Source: Gelidibacter sediminis
GTDB taxonomy: Bacteria > Bacteroidota > Bacteroidia > Flavobacteriales > Flavobacteriaceae
Direction: 5' to 3'
Assembly: GCF_004364975.1 (NCBI RefSeq)
Contig: NZ_SOBW01000008.1
Location: 1,238,610-1,302,609 of the forward strand
Length of the DNA: 64,000 nt
Under the pieces are notes generated by a model. That model was not told the origin of the DNA, made no database searches, and saw only the letters and a program-made list of their open reading frames with translations. The first letter of the stretch is position 1, and each line of letters begins with the position of its first letter. Shown here piece by piece: positions 26,240 to 35,118 of this stretch. A program made the translations under genes and the position numbers.

Positions 26240-28087
26240 TTAAATGTCTTTTGCAAACTCCAAGAACACCTGCTTATGACGTTCTAAATCCAAATTTGGC
26301 GACAAGGACACCCTAACTATATAGTCTTTGTCACCCTCTTTTGTGGTGCCTTGGGTAGAAGTGGCTGGTATAGTCCAATAACTGCCATGTAATTGTCCAT
26401 AGCTAACGCAAAATTTACTTTCATCAGGAATTTCAGTTATCATCAAATTTATTAACCTCAAATTCAATGCACGTTTGTAAGCTTCGCGCTCTGCATCTGT
26501 AGCCCCTTTAGTTGGAAGCCCCAATGAAAATACAGATGGCGTAAACCCTTGAGAGGCTAAGTCGTCTGAAACAAAATTAATTTTCGCTTCTGGCAACACT
26601 TCCTTAATAAAGTGCACAAATTCTCGCGTATATTTATAAGCCTCTTCAATACGTTTATTCATGGATGGCAATTGCGCCGCCAAAATTTTATATTGCATTG
26701 ATGACGCTTCATTATCACAAAGCGTCAAATGGATGGCTATTTTATCCATCAATCCTTGAGTCTTTTGATTTCCTACACAATAGCCAGCAGTACATTTTCC
26801 ACCACTCGGAAATTTAGAGCCACTCGCATAAGAAAGCGCTCTTACTTCAGAAAGGATATCCCCTTCGCCTAAAAAATGAACATTTGGACAGAATGTTTGA
26901 TCCAAGATAAAAACTGGATCTATGGCTTTAGCTCCGGAAGCCGTAGACCTAATTTTTCCTAAAACAGCCTTCAACGCCTCAAGATCTGGCACCTCAACCC
27001 TAGGATTGGTTGGAATCTCAGCAATAATGTAAGGAATTGCGTCTTGGTGAGCAACCTGAGTCAGTATGGCTTCAATACTGCTTACCATATTATTATCGCC
27101 ATCCACAGGCAGATCTAGCACCTCAACATTTGCAACAGCAGCTGCTACCCGTCTTGCTTGATCATTGGTACCGCCATAGCAGTTGGGCGGCACAATAAAC
27201 TTAATGGCTTTATTTTTATAACGCGCCTTTGCATCGTGAACTAGCCCCATCATGATTGCATATTGCATTGACAATCCGCTGGAGGCAACTAAGGCTGTGG
27301 TTGGTGAATTAGTGATTTCCTTTATTGTTTTTAAGACTGAGGCCTTATCTGAATGTGAATCAAGATTGGGCACGTCCTTTTTTTCTACATTACACACCAA
27401 TAACTTCAAAGCTGTCAGACAGTTACTTGGCGTCATTGCAACAGTCTCTCGCCTTCTGACATGTTGAATAGCCGAAATATAACCGTCATTCTGACTAGAA
27501 TTAACCAATAGGATACTCCCCAAATGTCCATTAAGGCTGATATAAAAATCAATGTCTTCTGTAAGCGCAAATACACTAGGTTTATCGTCTTCAGAAATAA
27601 AAATTGTGCTACCATCAAAGTGGTCTGTTGTTGCAACATCAGCAACTTTTTCAACATGAAAATTATAACCATACACAGATTTCAAAAGCTCAAGGTCTAG
27701 CATCTCTGGTAAAGTGTCCGAATATAAAATTCTGGTATTTACACTATTTAATGCATTGGTTCTTAAAATTGCTAGAACAGGCATGGTTTGGGAATCAAAT
27801 GTAATCACATTTTTTGCATCCAAACTATTTAAGTTTGCAATACCCCATTCCAAAATACAAGATAAGGGGTGTCCTAACCGAATATAATCATAAGCTGTTG
27901 GGAGTTGACTTAAGGCTAAGGTTTCTGAATTGTTGTGGTTAAACAAGTTTTCTAACCCTTGTAAAAATTCCGTTTTGGCTAGATCTTCATTATAAATATC
28001 CAACCGGTGTGTTGTTAGTTTCAACCAATCAGTAGGCATATGATCAATAACCTCTTTTATATATTGTAGCATTTGAGTCGTTTTCAT
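26240..28087 (-). CDS. PLP-dependent enzyme of the Cys/Met metabolism type, enlarged
   Basis: About 615 residues, much longer than the 380-400 of cystathionine gamma-synthase, because an N-terminal region of roughly 230 residues precedes the PLP fold. The fold is visible from TALVASSGLSMQYAIMMGL to the Schiff-base lysine in SYASGSKFPSGGKCTAGY, with FILDQTF before it. Residues FVSDDLASQGFTPSVFSLGL and YGQLHGSYWTIPAT form the C-terminal part. Reaction and substrate are not known; members of this subfamily are annotated only as PLP-dependent transferases. I chose the ATG at 28087 (MKTTQMLQYIK) over an ATG nine codons upstream. Confidence 0.75.
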   Translation of the reverse strand: MKTTQMLQYIKEVIDHMPTDWLKLTTHRLDIYNEDLAKTEFLQGLENLFNHNNSETLALSQLPTAYDYIRLGHPLSCILEWGIANLNSLDAKNVITFDSQTMPVLAILRTNALNSVNTRILYSDTLPEMLDLELLKSVYGYNFHVEKVADVATTDHFDGSTIFISEDDKPSVFALTEDIDFYISLNGHLGSILLVNSSQNDGYISAIQHVRRRETVAMTPSNCLTALKLLVCNVEKKDVPNLDSHSDKASVLKTIKEITNSPTTALVASSGLSMQYAIMMGLVHDAKARYKNKAIKFIVPPNCYGGTNDQARRVAAAVANVEVLDLPVDGDNNMVSSIEAILTQVAHQDAIPYIIAEIPTNPRVEVPDLEALKAVLGKIRSTASGAKAIDPVFILDQTFCPNVHFLGEGDILSEVRALSYASGSKFPSGGKCTAGYCVGNQKTQGLMDKIAIHLTLCDNEASSMQYKILAAQLPSMNKRIEEAYKYTREFVHFIKEVLPEAKINFVSDDLASQGFTPSVFSLGLPTKGATDAEREAYKRALNLRLINLMITEIPDESKFCVSYGQLHGSYWTIPATSTQGTTKEGDKDYIVRVSLSPNLDLERHKQVFLEFAKDI

Positions 28088-28184
28088 AAATATCAGCTTG
28101 TAATAAGTTGGCAAGATACGTAATTCGTAATTTTTGAAAACAATTACAAGAGGGCTTAAGCTTTAATTTTAGAATTTGTAATTT

Positions 28185-28805
28185 TTAGGCCATAAGATTA
28201 AATGAAATTTTAATGCCTTCAATTATCATCCCGGTTCCGATGATGGCAATAATTAACCCCATAATTTTACCTATTACTGAAATTACATTGTACCCCACAA
28301 TCTTCACAATATATTTGCTCATTCTAAAAGTAATGTAGGTTAACAAGCTCATAGACCCGAAGATGGCTATCACTAATATGATTTGGATAGTGGAAACGTC
28401 TGACACAAAGTTCATTGCGGTAACAATTGTGCCAGGACCTGCCAATATAGGAATTGCCAAAGGAGACACTGCAATATTTTCGTCAATGTGAATATGTTTG
28501 ATATTCTTTACATTAGATTGTTTGGATTGAAGCATTTCAAAGCCAATATAAAAAATAAGAATGCCTCCGGTAATTTTAAATGCAGGAATGCTGATATTGA
28601 AGAGCTCAAAAATAAATTTACCTAAAAGAATAAAAACCGTTACAATAATAAAGGCGATAATATTAGCCCTTTTATTAATGTCTCGTTTTGTCATCTCGTC
28701 TGCACCTTGGGTTAAAGACAAGAAAACCGTCATATTGGAGATGGGGTTAGTAATTGCAAAAAACCCTGTAAACACTGTTATTGAAAAGGTTAATAAATTC
28801 TCCAT
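28185..28805 (-). CDS. MarC family membrane protein
   Basis: 206 residues with six predicted membrane segments. The family landmarks FFAITNPISNMTVFLSLT near the N-terminus and SPLAIPILAGPGTIVTAM in the middle are clear. MarC proteins were linked to multiple antibiotic resistance, but a direct role was not confirmed and they resemble small-solute transporters. Length is normal. A TAACTTTG promoter element lies 50 bp upstream. It is a single-gene transcript. Confidence 0.9.
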   Translation of the reverse strand: MENLLTFSITVFTGFFAITNPISNMTVFLSLTQGADEMTKRDINKRANIIAFIIVTVFILLGKFIFELFNISIPAFKITGGILIFYIGFEMLQSKQSNVKNIKHIHIDENIAVSPLAIPILAGPGTIVTAMNFVSDVSTIQIILVIAIFGSMSLLTYITFRMSKYIVKIVGYNVISVIGKIMGLIIAIIGTGMIIEGIKISFNLMA

Positions 28806-28854
28806 TCGTTGTTTCGTTTTGACAGTGTAAGAAATTGAATTCCTACTATACTAC

Positions 28855-28862
28855 CAAAGTTA
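28855..28862 (-). promoter_or_regulatory. Putative -7 element for marC-like gene
   Basis: The minus strand reads TAACTTTG, matching TAnnTTTG, 50 bp upstream of the start. A TTTG lies 25 bases further upstream, a little more than usual spacing. The rest of the 28806-29215 gap is AT-rich with no feature I can name. Confidence 0.45.
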
Positions 28863-29215
28863 TTATCGTATATTTTAAACGTTATTGCAAATAAATTTAA
28901 ACCATTTGGTTGGTATTTCTGGTAGATTTATAAGGACAGGATACCTTTATAACCGGCAACTGTCAATTATAAATATATAGTTAAAGTCTATTTTATTTTT
29001 ATACCCAATTATTATTTTTATCACTTAATTTGACACTCAAAATAAACCTATATGTTATGGTGGTGCACAGACATATACTTTAATGCCATTTATCGCAGAC
29101 CATTTTAAAACTTGAAGTTACTTTCTTTATTTATTATTTAAATGCAGACATATAAACCATAAGCACACAACAATTTATACACAAACACGTTAGCATCAAT
29201 CAAATACCAACAACT

Positions 29216-30442
29216 ATGAGAATTACATTTTATTTCACAATGTTTTTAATGTGTCCCCTCCTATCTTTCGGACAGGTTGACTCCACTAAACTGGCAAACC
29301 TCAGCAAAGAGATTGAAACTTTAAAAATGACTAACGAGACGCTTTTAAATAGTCTGGAAATTACTGGGAAAACGTTAAATGATCTAGTGCGAGACAAGAA
29401 AGTGTCTGATGAAACCAAATGGAATACCATTAAAAGAAATATCAATGGTTCTGCACAATTATACAAAGTGCTTAGTGATGATATCATCAATTTAAAATCA
29501 CGATTGGCAGATGAAGAATACCAAGGCTACATCAAATCGTTAAGTAGCATACAAGAGGGGCCGTTGGGATTCTCCTTTCAAGAGGTGATAATTGAATCTG
29601 CAACTAAAATTGGCATCTTCGATAAACAATCTAAACTTGACCGTTTTATAGATATTGCCAAAAATGTGATGAATAGCCCATTAATTGCAAGCATTCCATT
29701 TGTCTCTAACGCTGTGACCGCCTCCAATTCTATACTTGATATTGCGTATGGGTCTTCTATGAACGATAGAAAAGCCGATTTAGAAAAATTGAAAAAATTT
29801 GAAAGTCAGCTCAACAAATACTTAGCCTATTATACGACCTTAGACAAGGCCAACATCCTTAACCAATCGTCCAACGGCGATCGAAGAGTGTTGCTTGAAA
29901 ATCTTCAAATAGATTTACTGAATAAATTAAAAAAGGATGCACCGCGACTCAACTTGACTGTTCCTAATAGAAAAGAAAATGAAACTATGGATGCTTACTT
30001 CAACAGAATCCTGACTTCATTTAACCATGAATTTAGCAGTAAACATCTGGTAGAATTGGAGCAAAAATATAAAAATGACAGAGGGGAAATCAACTATTCT
30101 GAACTTCTTCAAAAAGAGATTGGCGCAAAATACTATAACAATAATATTGACCAACTGGTAGAACTTTCAAAAAAATACACTCTGTATTACGAAAACTTTT
30201 TTGAGGTCGCTGATAATTATCAATTCCGAATTATTGAAGCTGTAAATGTGGCAAGAAGTAATGGCATTATTGAGGGCAAAAAGGAAAAAGGCAAAGAATT
30301 GAACCCTGCGCAGGTGTACGATGAAATTATCAAAAATTTAAATAATAAGAAAACCGAGAGGGATAACGGTATCAGAAATAGCATTAACATTCCGGAATTG
30401 AAACAAAAAATGGAATTATTGGAAGAGTTTAAACTTATTTAA
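29216..30442 (+). CDS. Secreted coiled-coil protein, function unknown
   Basis: 408 residues with a signal peptide (MRITFYFTMFLMCPLLSFGQ, cleavage before VDSTK). Residues 25-100 form a heptad-rich coiled coil (LSKEIETLKMTNETLLNSLEI). The centre contains a hydrophobic stretch, SPLIASIPFVSNAVTAS, and the rest is helical and charged up to MELLEEFKLI. No known domain is recognised. It is monocistronic, flanked by a large gap upstream and a strong terminator downstream. It could be a periplasmic scaffold or toxin-like helical protein, but nothing decides this. Confidence 0.7.
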   Translation: MRITFYFTMFLMCPLLSFGQVDSTKLANLSKEIETLKMTNETLLNSLEITGKTLNDLVRDKKVSDETKWNTIKRNINGSAQLYKVLSDDIINLKSRLADEEYQGYIKSLSSIQEGPLGFSFQEVIIESATKIGIFDKQSKLDRFIDIAKNVMNSPLIASIPFVSNAVTASNSILDIAYGSSMNDRKADLEKLKKFESQLNKYLAYYTTLDKANILNQSSNGDRRVLLENLQIDLLNKLKKDAPRLNLTVPNRKENETMDAYFNRILTSFNHEFSSKHLVELEQKYKNDRGEINYSELLQKEIGAKYYNNNIDQLVELSKKYTLYYENFFEVADNYQFRIIEAVNVARSNGIIEGKKEKGKELNPAQVYDEIIKNLNNKKTERDNGIRNSINIPELKQKMELLEEFKLI

Positions 30443-30512
30443 AGATAGACAGCTCCAATTTACTGTTTCTGATTCTTACATCTTAGAAAGTAGATACAAT
30501 TATTATTTACAT

Positions 30513-30557
30513 AAGTGTCAGTTTTGGGCGCGACACCCAAACTGACACTTTTTGTTT
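30513..30557. terminator. Strong bidirectional terminator between convergent genes
   Basis: AGTGTCAGTTTTGGG and CCCAAACTGACACT pair with one bulge around a short GC loop, followed by TTTTTGTTT on the plus strand. It separates the coiled-coil protein gene from the convergent CsbD-like gene. Confidence 0.85.
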
Positions 30558-30564
30558 CGGTTTA

Positions 30565-30825
30565 CTAAGTAGTTGGCCAATTCATGATTTCATTTCTCAC
30601 CTCAGCAATACTGCGTTTAGTGCGCGTAGCTATACTAGAAAGCATTTTTTCAAACTCACCTAAGAGGTAAGTGGTGTCTCTTTCAGTAATGCTTGGATAT
30701 TTTCGTAAATAATCATCCTTAATTGCCGCCCATTTAATTTGCAAATCGCCATGAGGTTCTTTATTAGAGCTCACAATGTTTTGATAATCATCAGTTCTAT
30801 CTGGATCTTCGTGTTCTGAGGTCAT
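30565..30825 (-). CDS. CsbD-like stress protein, copy 1
   Basis: 86 residues. The C-terminal 55 residues match the CsbD/YjbJ pattern seen in two further genes of this window: WAAIKDDYLRKYPSITERD, then I-A-x-R-T-x-R and ending EIMNW. The N-terminus is acidic and short. CsbD proteins are small, hydrophilic and induced in stationary phase and stress in other bacteria; their molecular role is unknown. It is the most divergent of the three copies (LLGEFEKML where the others have a GGF/GEF motif). Confidence 0.7.
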   Translation of the reverse strand: MTSEHEDPDRTDDYQNIVSSNKEPHGDLQIKWAAIKDDYLRKYPSITERDTTYLLGEFEKMLSSIATRTKRSIAEVRNEIMNWPTT

Positions 30826-30963
30826 AACAACGTATTTTTAATTATTTACCAAGATACGCTAGTCAACCTCAAGGCATGAGCTCAAAAGGTAAATTTTTAA
30901 ACGGATTCACAATAGAACAAATACAGCTATTAAAGCTATTAATTAAGATTCGCTACTACCCAT

Positions 30964-30990
30964 TAAAAAACCCATCTTTAGGATGGGTTT
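30964..30990 (-). terminator. Terminator of CsbD-like copy 2
   Basis: AAACCCATC-TTTAG-GATGGGTTT hairpin. On the minus strand it ends in GGGTTTTTTAATG, a T run, and lies 50 bp past the stop of the CsbD-like gene at 31040. Confidence 0.8.
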
Positions 30991-31039
30991 ATCAAAATTA
31001 ATCATTTTCATTATTGCAAAAAATTCGGATGTACGCCCC

Positions 31040-31402
31040 TTAAGAACTAGGCCAATTTTTTATCTCGTCATTAACTTCACGCTGGTTCCTGTTAGTACGC
31101 TTTGCAATACGCTCCGTCATAGACTCAAAACCACCGTCGCGATGGTTAACGTCTTCATCGGTCAGATTAGTGTAACGTTTTCTATAGTCACTTTCTATAT
31201 CCTGCCAACGACTTTCAATATCTCGGGATGAAGGATTTTGGGAATCACCACGTCGTTCATCTGCGTTTCTCCCGTCACGCTGTTGTCCACGAGATCTATC
31301 CTCTTGATTTCGATTTTGATCGGTGTCATTTCTGTGCTGATTTTGGTCACGACCTTGATCTTGGTCACGATCATAATTACGGTTGTCATTGTTTGTGTTC
31401 AT
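31040..31402 (-). CDS. CsbD-like stress protein, copy 2, with long D/N/Q/R-rich N-terminus
   Basis: 120 residues. The first 60 are low-complexity and made almost only of D, N, Q and R (RDQDQGRDQNQHRNDTDQNR is part of it), so disordered. The C-terminal 55 residues (WQDIESDYRKRYTNLTDED, then ERIAKRTNRNQREVNDEIKNW) are the CsbD-like domain shared with the genes at 30565 and 52606. The disordered head is unique to this copy. The gene follows copy 1 on the same strand but has its own terminator, so it is independently transcribed. Confidence 0.75.
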   Translation of the reverse strand: MNTNNDNRNYDRDQDQGRDQNQHRNDTDQNRNQEDRSRGQQRDGRNADERRGDSQNPSSRDIESRWQDIESDYRKRYTNLTDEDVNHRDGGFESMTERIAKRTNRNQREVNDEIKNWPSS

Positions 31403-31589
31403 ATCCTCAAGTTTTAAAAATTAATAAATTCTGTATTCGAAATTATAATTTCTATAATAAGAGTGTTGGCCCTAAATGGACGAAAAATTGCCTAAAAAGA
31501 TATGAACTTCAACTAAAGCTATAAATTATGATAAGGAACTTGATTTTAGCGACAATAGTTGGGTATAGCGAATTTATTTTTCCATAACA

Positions 31590-32153
31590 TTAATAATACA
31601 ATCTAAAATCTAATAATTGGCAGAGACTATAATGTTTTTGAAACAACTCTTCAACCACCTCCTTTAAATTGTCATTGTCTTGATACAGATTGAAAAACAC
31701 TCTATCTAGTGTGCTCGTACTAGAAATCTCACTGAGATCTGAACCGTAACCTGAAATTGCACGCGCACCGGTAACATCTAAAAAGTACTGCGACTCTTCA
31801 TCCGTAAGATCCACTATTTTTCTATTGGCGAAATGAATCACTTTGCCTTTCATTTTACCTTCAAAAAGCTCAGCAATTTCTTCCATACTGTAATAATAAT
31901 CATTCAAACAAATATTATTTGGCTCACCAGGCATCACAAGGTAAATAATTTCATAATCCTTAAAGTTATGATCATTGTAAAGCAAAGCACTTAAGCTCTC
32001 CTCTAGCCCTTCTATGGTATCGCAAGTTTTATAGATACTCGCAATGCCTTGTTTTATGGCAATATCTTCCAAAATTTTAACCACCTCAGTGGTACCCGTA
32101 TTTTCAATATCCATAACTCCTTCAAGACAGAAAATGAATTTCTCATTCTCCAT
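31590..32153 (-). CDS. Caspase-like-fold protein without catalytic residues (DUF6642-like)
   Basis: About 187 residues from the preferred start MENEKFIFCLEGVMD (an ATG 26 codons upstream, at 32231, extends the frame without similarity). The order DYEIIYLVMPGEPN, EEIAELFEGKMKGKVIHFAN, FLDVTGARAISGYG, SSTSTLDRVFFNLY resembles the caspase-type (CHAT-like) fold of DUF6642-type proteins. In these the strand ends usually read HG and GSCSTL. Here the histidine is lost (MPGE) and the cysteine segment reads ANRKIV, so protease activity is unlikely. It may be an adaptor or a regulatory paralogue. The family call is by pattern memory and should be tested. Confidence 0.5.
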   Translation of the reverse strand: MENEKFIFCLEGVMDIENTGTTEVVKILEDIAIKQGIASIYKTCDTIEGLEESLSALLYNDHNFKDYEIIYLVMPGEPNNICLNDYYYSMEEIAELFEGKMKGKVIHFANRKIVDLTDEESQYFLDVTGARAISGYGSDLSEISSTSTLDRVFFNLYQDNDNLKEVVEELFQKHYSLCQLLDFRLYY

Positions 32154-32231
32154 GTATAGTGCTGCTTTCATTAAGCAAAATTCTAACTTTTGATTGTGTT
32201 TCGCAAATGACAAGGCTATAGAAATGTTCAT

Positions 32232-32545
32232 AATTATCGCAGATGCTGTTTTTAAAATAATCCGTACCTATATCAACTTAAATTCTCTCACCCTAGCACC
32301 TTACTTTCTATAAGATGAAACCTCAATATTAATATCTGAAAATGAGTTAATTGTGCGTCCATTCATGACAAATATCAGTGCATATGAATACCAAAACCAA
32401 TACCTTGTAATTGCCCCTTTCAAGCTGAGGAAAAAGGATTTCCCATTCAAACCAAGATCAACCTCGTGAATACAGCATAAACTCTGAGCCACATGTATTT
32501 GCTTAAAAATTTAGAATTAAATATGAACCTAATAAATAAAAGATT
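32232..32545. other. Intergenic gap with an unassigned 63-codon minus-strand frame
   Basis: On the minus strand 32301-32492 an open frame with VDLGLNGKSFFLSLKGAITR and YWFWYSYALIF is rich in aromatic residues and reads like protein, but it has no ribosome-binding site and I know no family for it. It may be a remnant. No promoter or terminator was recognised. Confidence 0.3.
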
Positions 32546-33586
32546 ATGAAAGCATTAGTGTATTATGGCGATCATCATATCGCATTGGAAGACAGAGCAA
32601 AACCAACAATTCTTAAACCCACAGATGCCCTTGTAAAAATTATTAAAACAACTATTTGCGGAACAGATTTAGGCATCTATAAAGGAAAAAATCCTGAAAT
32701 TGAAAGTGGACGTATCTTAGGGCATGAAGGTGTGGGGATTATAGAAGAAGTTGGAGATAGTGTATCTCAATTTAAAAAAGGAGACAAAGTCATAATTTCA
32801 TGTATTACTTCCTGTGGTTCTTGTGAATATTGCAAAAAACAAATGTATTCCCATTGTAAAGATGGAGGCTGGATCTTAGGTTACATGATTGACGGTGTCC
32901 AAGCGGAATACGCAAGAATTCCGCATGCCGACAATAGTCTGCATAAAATACCGGCAACCATTGATGATGATATAGCTGTCTTGTTAAGTGACATCTTACC
33001 TACAGGTCATGAAATTGGAGTACAATATGGTAAAGTTAAACCTGGTGATGAAATTGCCATTATTGGCGCGGGGCCCATTGGAATGTCTGCGCTTTTGACC
33101 GCACAGTTTTACACACCCTCTAAAATTATCATGGTCGATTTAGATGATAATAGACTTCAACTCGCAAAAGAATTAGGTGCTACACATACCATAAATTCTG
33201 GAACAACGAATGTTGAAAAAGCGATTAAAGACATTGTTGATGGTGATGGAGTTGATGTGGCCATTGAAGCTGTTGGATTACCCCAAACTTGGGATATTTG
33301 TCAGAAAATTGTAAAACCAGGAGCGCATATTGCCAATGTTGGCGTTCATGGGCAAAAAGTCGATTTTGAAATTAACAAACTGTGGATCAAAAATTTGACC
33401 ATAACTACTGGGCTTGTTAATACAAATACTACCCCTATGCTTTTAAAGGCTGTCTCTACAAATAGTTTAGATTTAAAGAAGATGATTACACATCATTTCC
33501 CACTTTCTGAATTAGAGCATGCCTATCAGGTGTTTTTAAATGGTGCCGAAGAAAAAGCACTAAAAATTATTATTAGCAATGCGTAG
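32546..33586 (+). CDS. Zinc-dependent alcohol dehydrogenase family protein
   Basis: 346 residues. The catalytic zinc residues are in ICGTDLGIYKG and the GHE of ILGHEGVGIIEEVGD. The structural-zinc cysteines are in CGSCEYCKKQMYSHC, and the NAD-binding turn is GAGPIGM with VDLDDNRL after it. It oxidises an alcohol or reduces an aldehyde in the cytoplasm; the exact substrate is not visible. The reading frame is complete and the length is normal. It stands alone between two gene-poor gaps. Confidence 0.9.
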   Translation: MKALVYYGDHHIALEDRAKPTILKPTDALVKIIKTTICGTDLGIYKGKNPEIESGRILGHEGVGIIEEVGDSVSQFKKGDKVIISCITSCGSCEYCKKQMYSHCKDGGWILGYMIDGVQAEYARIPHADNSLHKIPATIDDDIAVLLSDILPTGHEIGVQYGKVKPGDEIAIIGAGPIGMSALLTAQFYTPSKIIMVDLDDNRLQLAKELGATHTINSGTTNVEKAIKDIVDGDGVDVAIEAVGLPQTWDICQKIVKPGAHIANVGVHGQKVDFEINKLWIKNLTITTGLVNTNTTPMLLKAVSTNSLDLKKMITHHFPLSELEHAYQVFLNGAEEKALKIIISNA

Positions 33587-33654
33587 TTTCGTTTATAGAC
33601 CACTGATAGATTACCTCTTCTAAAACTTTGCAAGATTTTTTAGAAGAGGTGTAT

Positions 33655-33771
33655 TTATACTTGCCCTTGGATCATTTCCACCAGTTGTTGTCCACCCATT
33701 TTAATTGGAGTTGACAAGAACATTAACTTTTCTATAGACCAATGCAATGGTAATTCAAGGTCATAAATAAT
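33655..33771 (-). pseudogene. C-terminal remnant of an unidentified gene
   Basis: On the minus strand the frame reads LELPLHWSIEKLMFLSTPIK, then MGGQQLVEMIQGQV and a stop, 38 codons in all. It is closed upstream by TGA and has no start. The composition is coding-like. A hairpin, ACCTCTTCTAAAA / TTTTAGAAGAGGT, lies at 33612-33650 just past its stop. I cannot identify the family. Nothing else was recognised in the 33587-34016 gap. Confidence 0.35.
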
Positions 33772-34016
33772 TCATAAATCCTAGACACCTGAAGAGTTAC
33801 TTGGTTAAATTTGCTATCTTGAAAAGTTATAAACGAAGTGTAAAAAAATTAAAGAATGGGATCAAAACCATTTTTTTTTAGGGGCGACAGCCAATTTTCT
33901 ATTAGATATAATTTTTATAGTGAACGGCACCGTCCAACATTTTATATCATTAGCATCAATACACAATAATTATTAACCAATGATGCTTTTTTAGGCATCA
34001 CATAAAATTTTGATCT

Positions 34017-34934
34017 ATGGAAATCCAAGATAATCCACTATTATGCGACATAGAAACAGGCATGTGCGAAACTACAGAATCCACTCCGGAAACGGCTGAA
34101 AAAAGTACCGTAAAACCCTCTAAAAAGTCAGTGAAAGTGATTTACTATACAGATCCTATTTGCTCCTCTTGTTGGGGAATTGAACCACAGTTGCGCAAAC
34201 TAAAATTAGAATATGGTAATGCTGTTGAAATTGATTACAGAATGGGAGGCTTATTGCCAGATTGGAGCTACAACAGTGGCGGCATAGGAAAACCCTCCGA
34301 TGTTGCACACCATTGGGATGAAGTTAGTGTGCATTATGACATGCCTATTGATGGCGATGTATGGCTTGAAGACCCTTTAGACTCCTCATATCCGCCATCC
34401 ATTGCTTTTAAGGCCGCACAAATGCAGGATTATGAGAAATCGATTTTGTTTTTAAGAGAAATTAGGGAATTGGTGTTTTTAGAAAAGAAAAATATTACCA
34501 AATGGGAACATATTGAAGATGCTGCTAAAAAGGCAGATCTAAATATAGACCAACTCAAGTCAGACTACGAAGGTCATGCCAACGCATTGTTTCAAGAAGA
34601 TTTAGCATTGGGGAGAGAATTGGGCGTGAGAGGATTTCCAACAATGTTCTTTTTGGATGAGGCAGGAAATAAAGAATTCGTTTACGGAACAAAACCATAT
34701 GTGTACTACGAAATGGCCATTTTAAAACTCAATCCAGATGTGAAGAAGAGCGAATACCGTAAAAACTGGGAAGCACTCTTCTCCACCTACCATTCGTTTA
34801 CAGCCAAAGAGTTTTCAGAACTTTCTGGAACTCCTAGAGCCGAAAGCGAACAACAATTGAATGAACTTTCCAACACAGGAGCATTGGAAAAATTGACTAC
34901 GAAAAATGGTTCAATTTGGAGAATTGTCAACTAA
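34017..34934 (+). CDS. DsbA-family thioredoxin-fold protein (YjbH/SpxH-like)
   Basis: 305 residues without signal peptide, so cytoplasmic. A short Cys-containing head (LLCDIETGMCETTE) precedes the thioredoxin fold, which carries the CSSC active site in YYTDPICSSCWGIEPQL. The pattern MGGLLPDW and the cis-proline region RGFPTMFFL fit the DsbA-like/FrnE-YjbH group. The last 45 residues (FTAKEFSELSGTPRAESEQQ...SIWRIVN) resemble a winged-helix tail. In Firmicutes the related SpxH is a ClpXP adaptor; whether this holds here is not known. Length is normal for the flavobacterial homologues. Confidence 0.75.
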   Translation: MEIQDNPLLCDIETGMCETTESTPETAEKSTVKPSKKSVKVIYYTDPICSSCWGIEPQLRKLKLEYGNAVEIDYRMGGLLPDWSYNSGGIGKPSDVAHHWDEVSVHYDMPIDGDVWLEDPLDSSYPPSIAFKAAQMQDYEKSILFLREIRELVFLEKKNITKWEHIEDAAKKADLNIDQLKSDYEGHANALFQEDLALGRELGVRGFPTMFFLDEAGNKEFVYGTKPYVYYEMAILKLNPDVKKSEYRKNWEALFSTYHSFTAKEFSELSGTPRAESEQQLNELSNTGALEKLTTKNGSIWRIVN

Positions 34935-34974
34935 TCAATTCTTTAATTGCAACTAATTTATAATGTCTTTGAGA

Positions 34975-35011
34975 GCAGTTGAAATTTTTAGGTTATAACG
35001 GTTTCAACTGC
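34975..35011. repeat. Hairpin between convergent genes
   Basis: GCAGTTGAAA and TTTCAACTGC form a 10-bp stem, but neither strand has a good T tract, so it may be a terminator of weak type or a chance repeat. Confidence 0.3.
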
Positions 35012-35118
35012 GCTCAACCTGACATTTGCATTAAGCTGAAAGTGTCGTTAATTTATCACTATTAATCTATTGATACATTACCCGTTATTCGAGTTTATAG
35101 CTCGGAATGGCCACCCTT

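Noticed and set aside
32301..32492. 63-codon minus-strand frame before the alcohol dehydrogenase
   Set aside because: Aromatic-rich and protein-like, but without family, ribosome-binding site or neighbours. Kept only as a note in the gap entry.
34975..35011. Hairpin as a transcription terminator
   Set aside because: The stem is good but there is no T tract on either strand, so it is listed only as a repeat.
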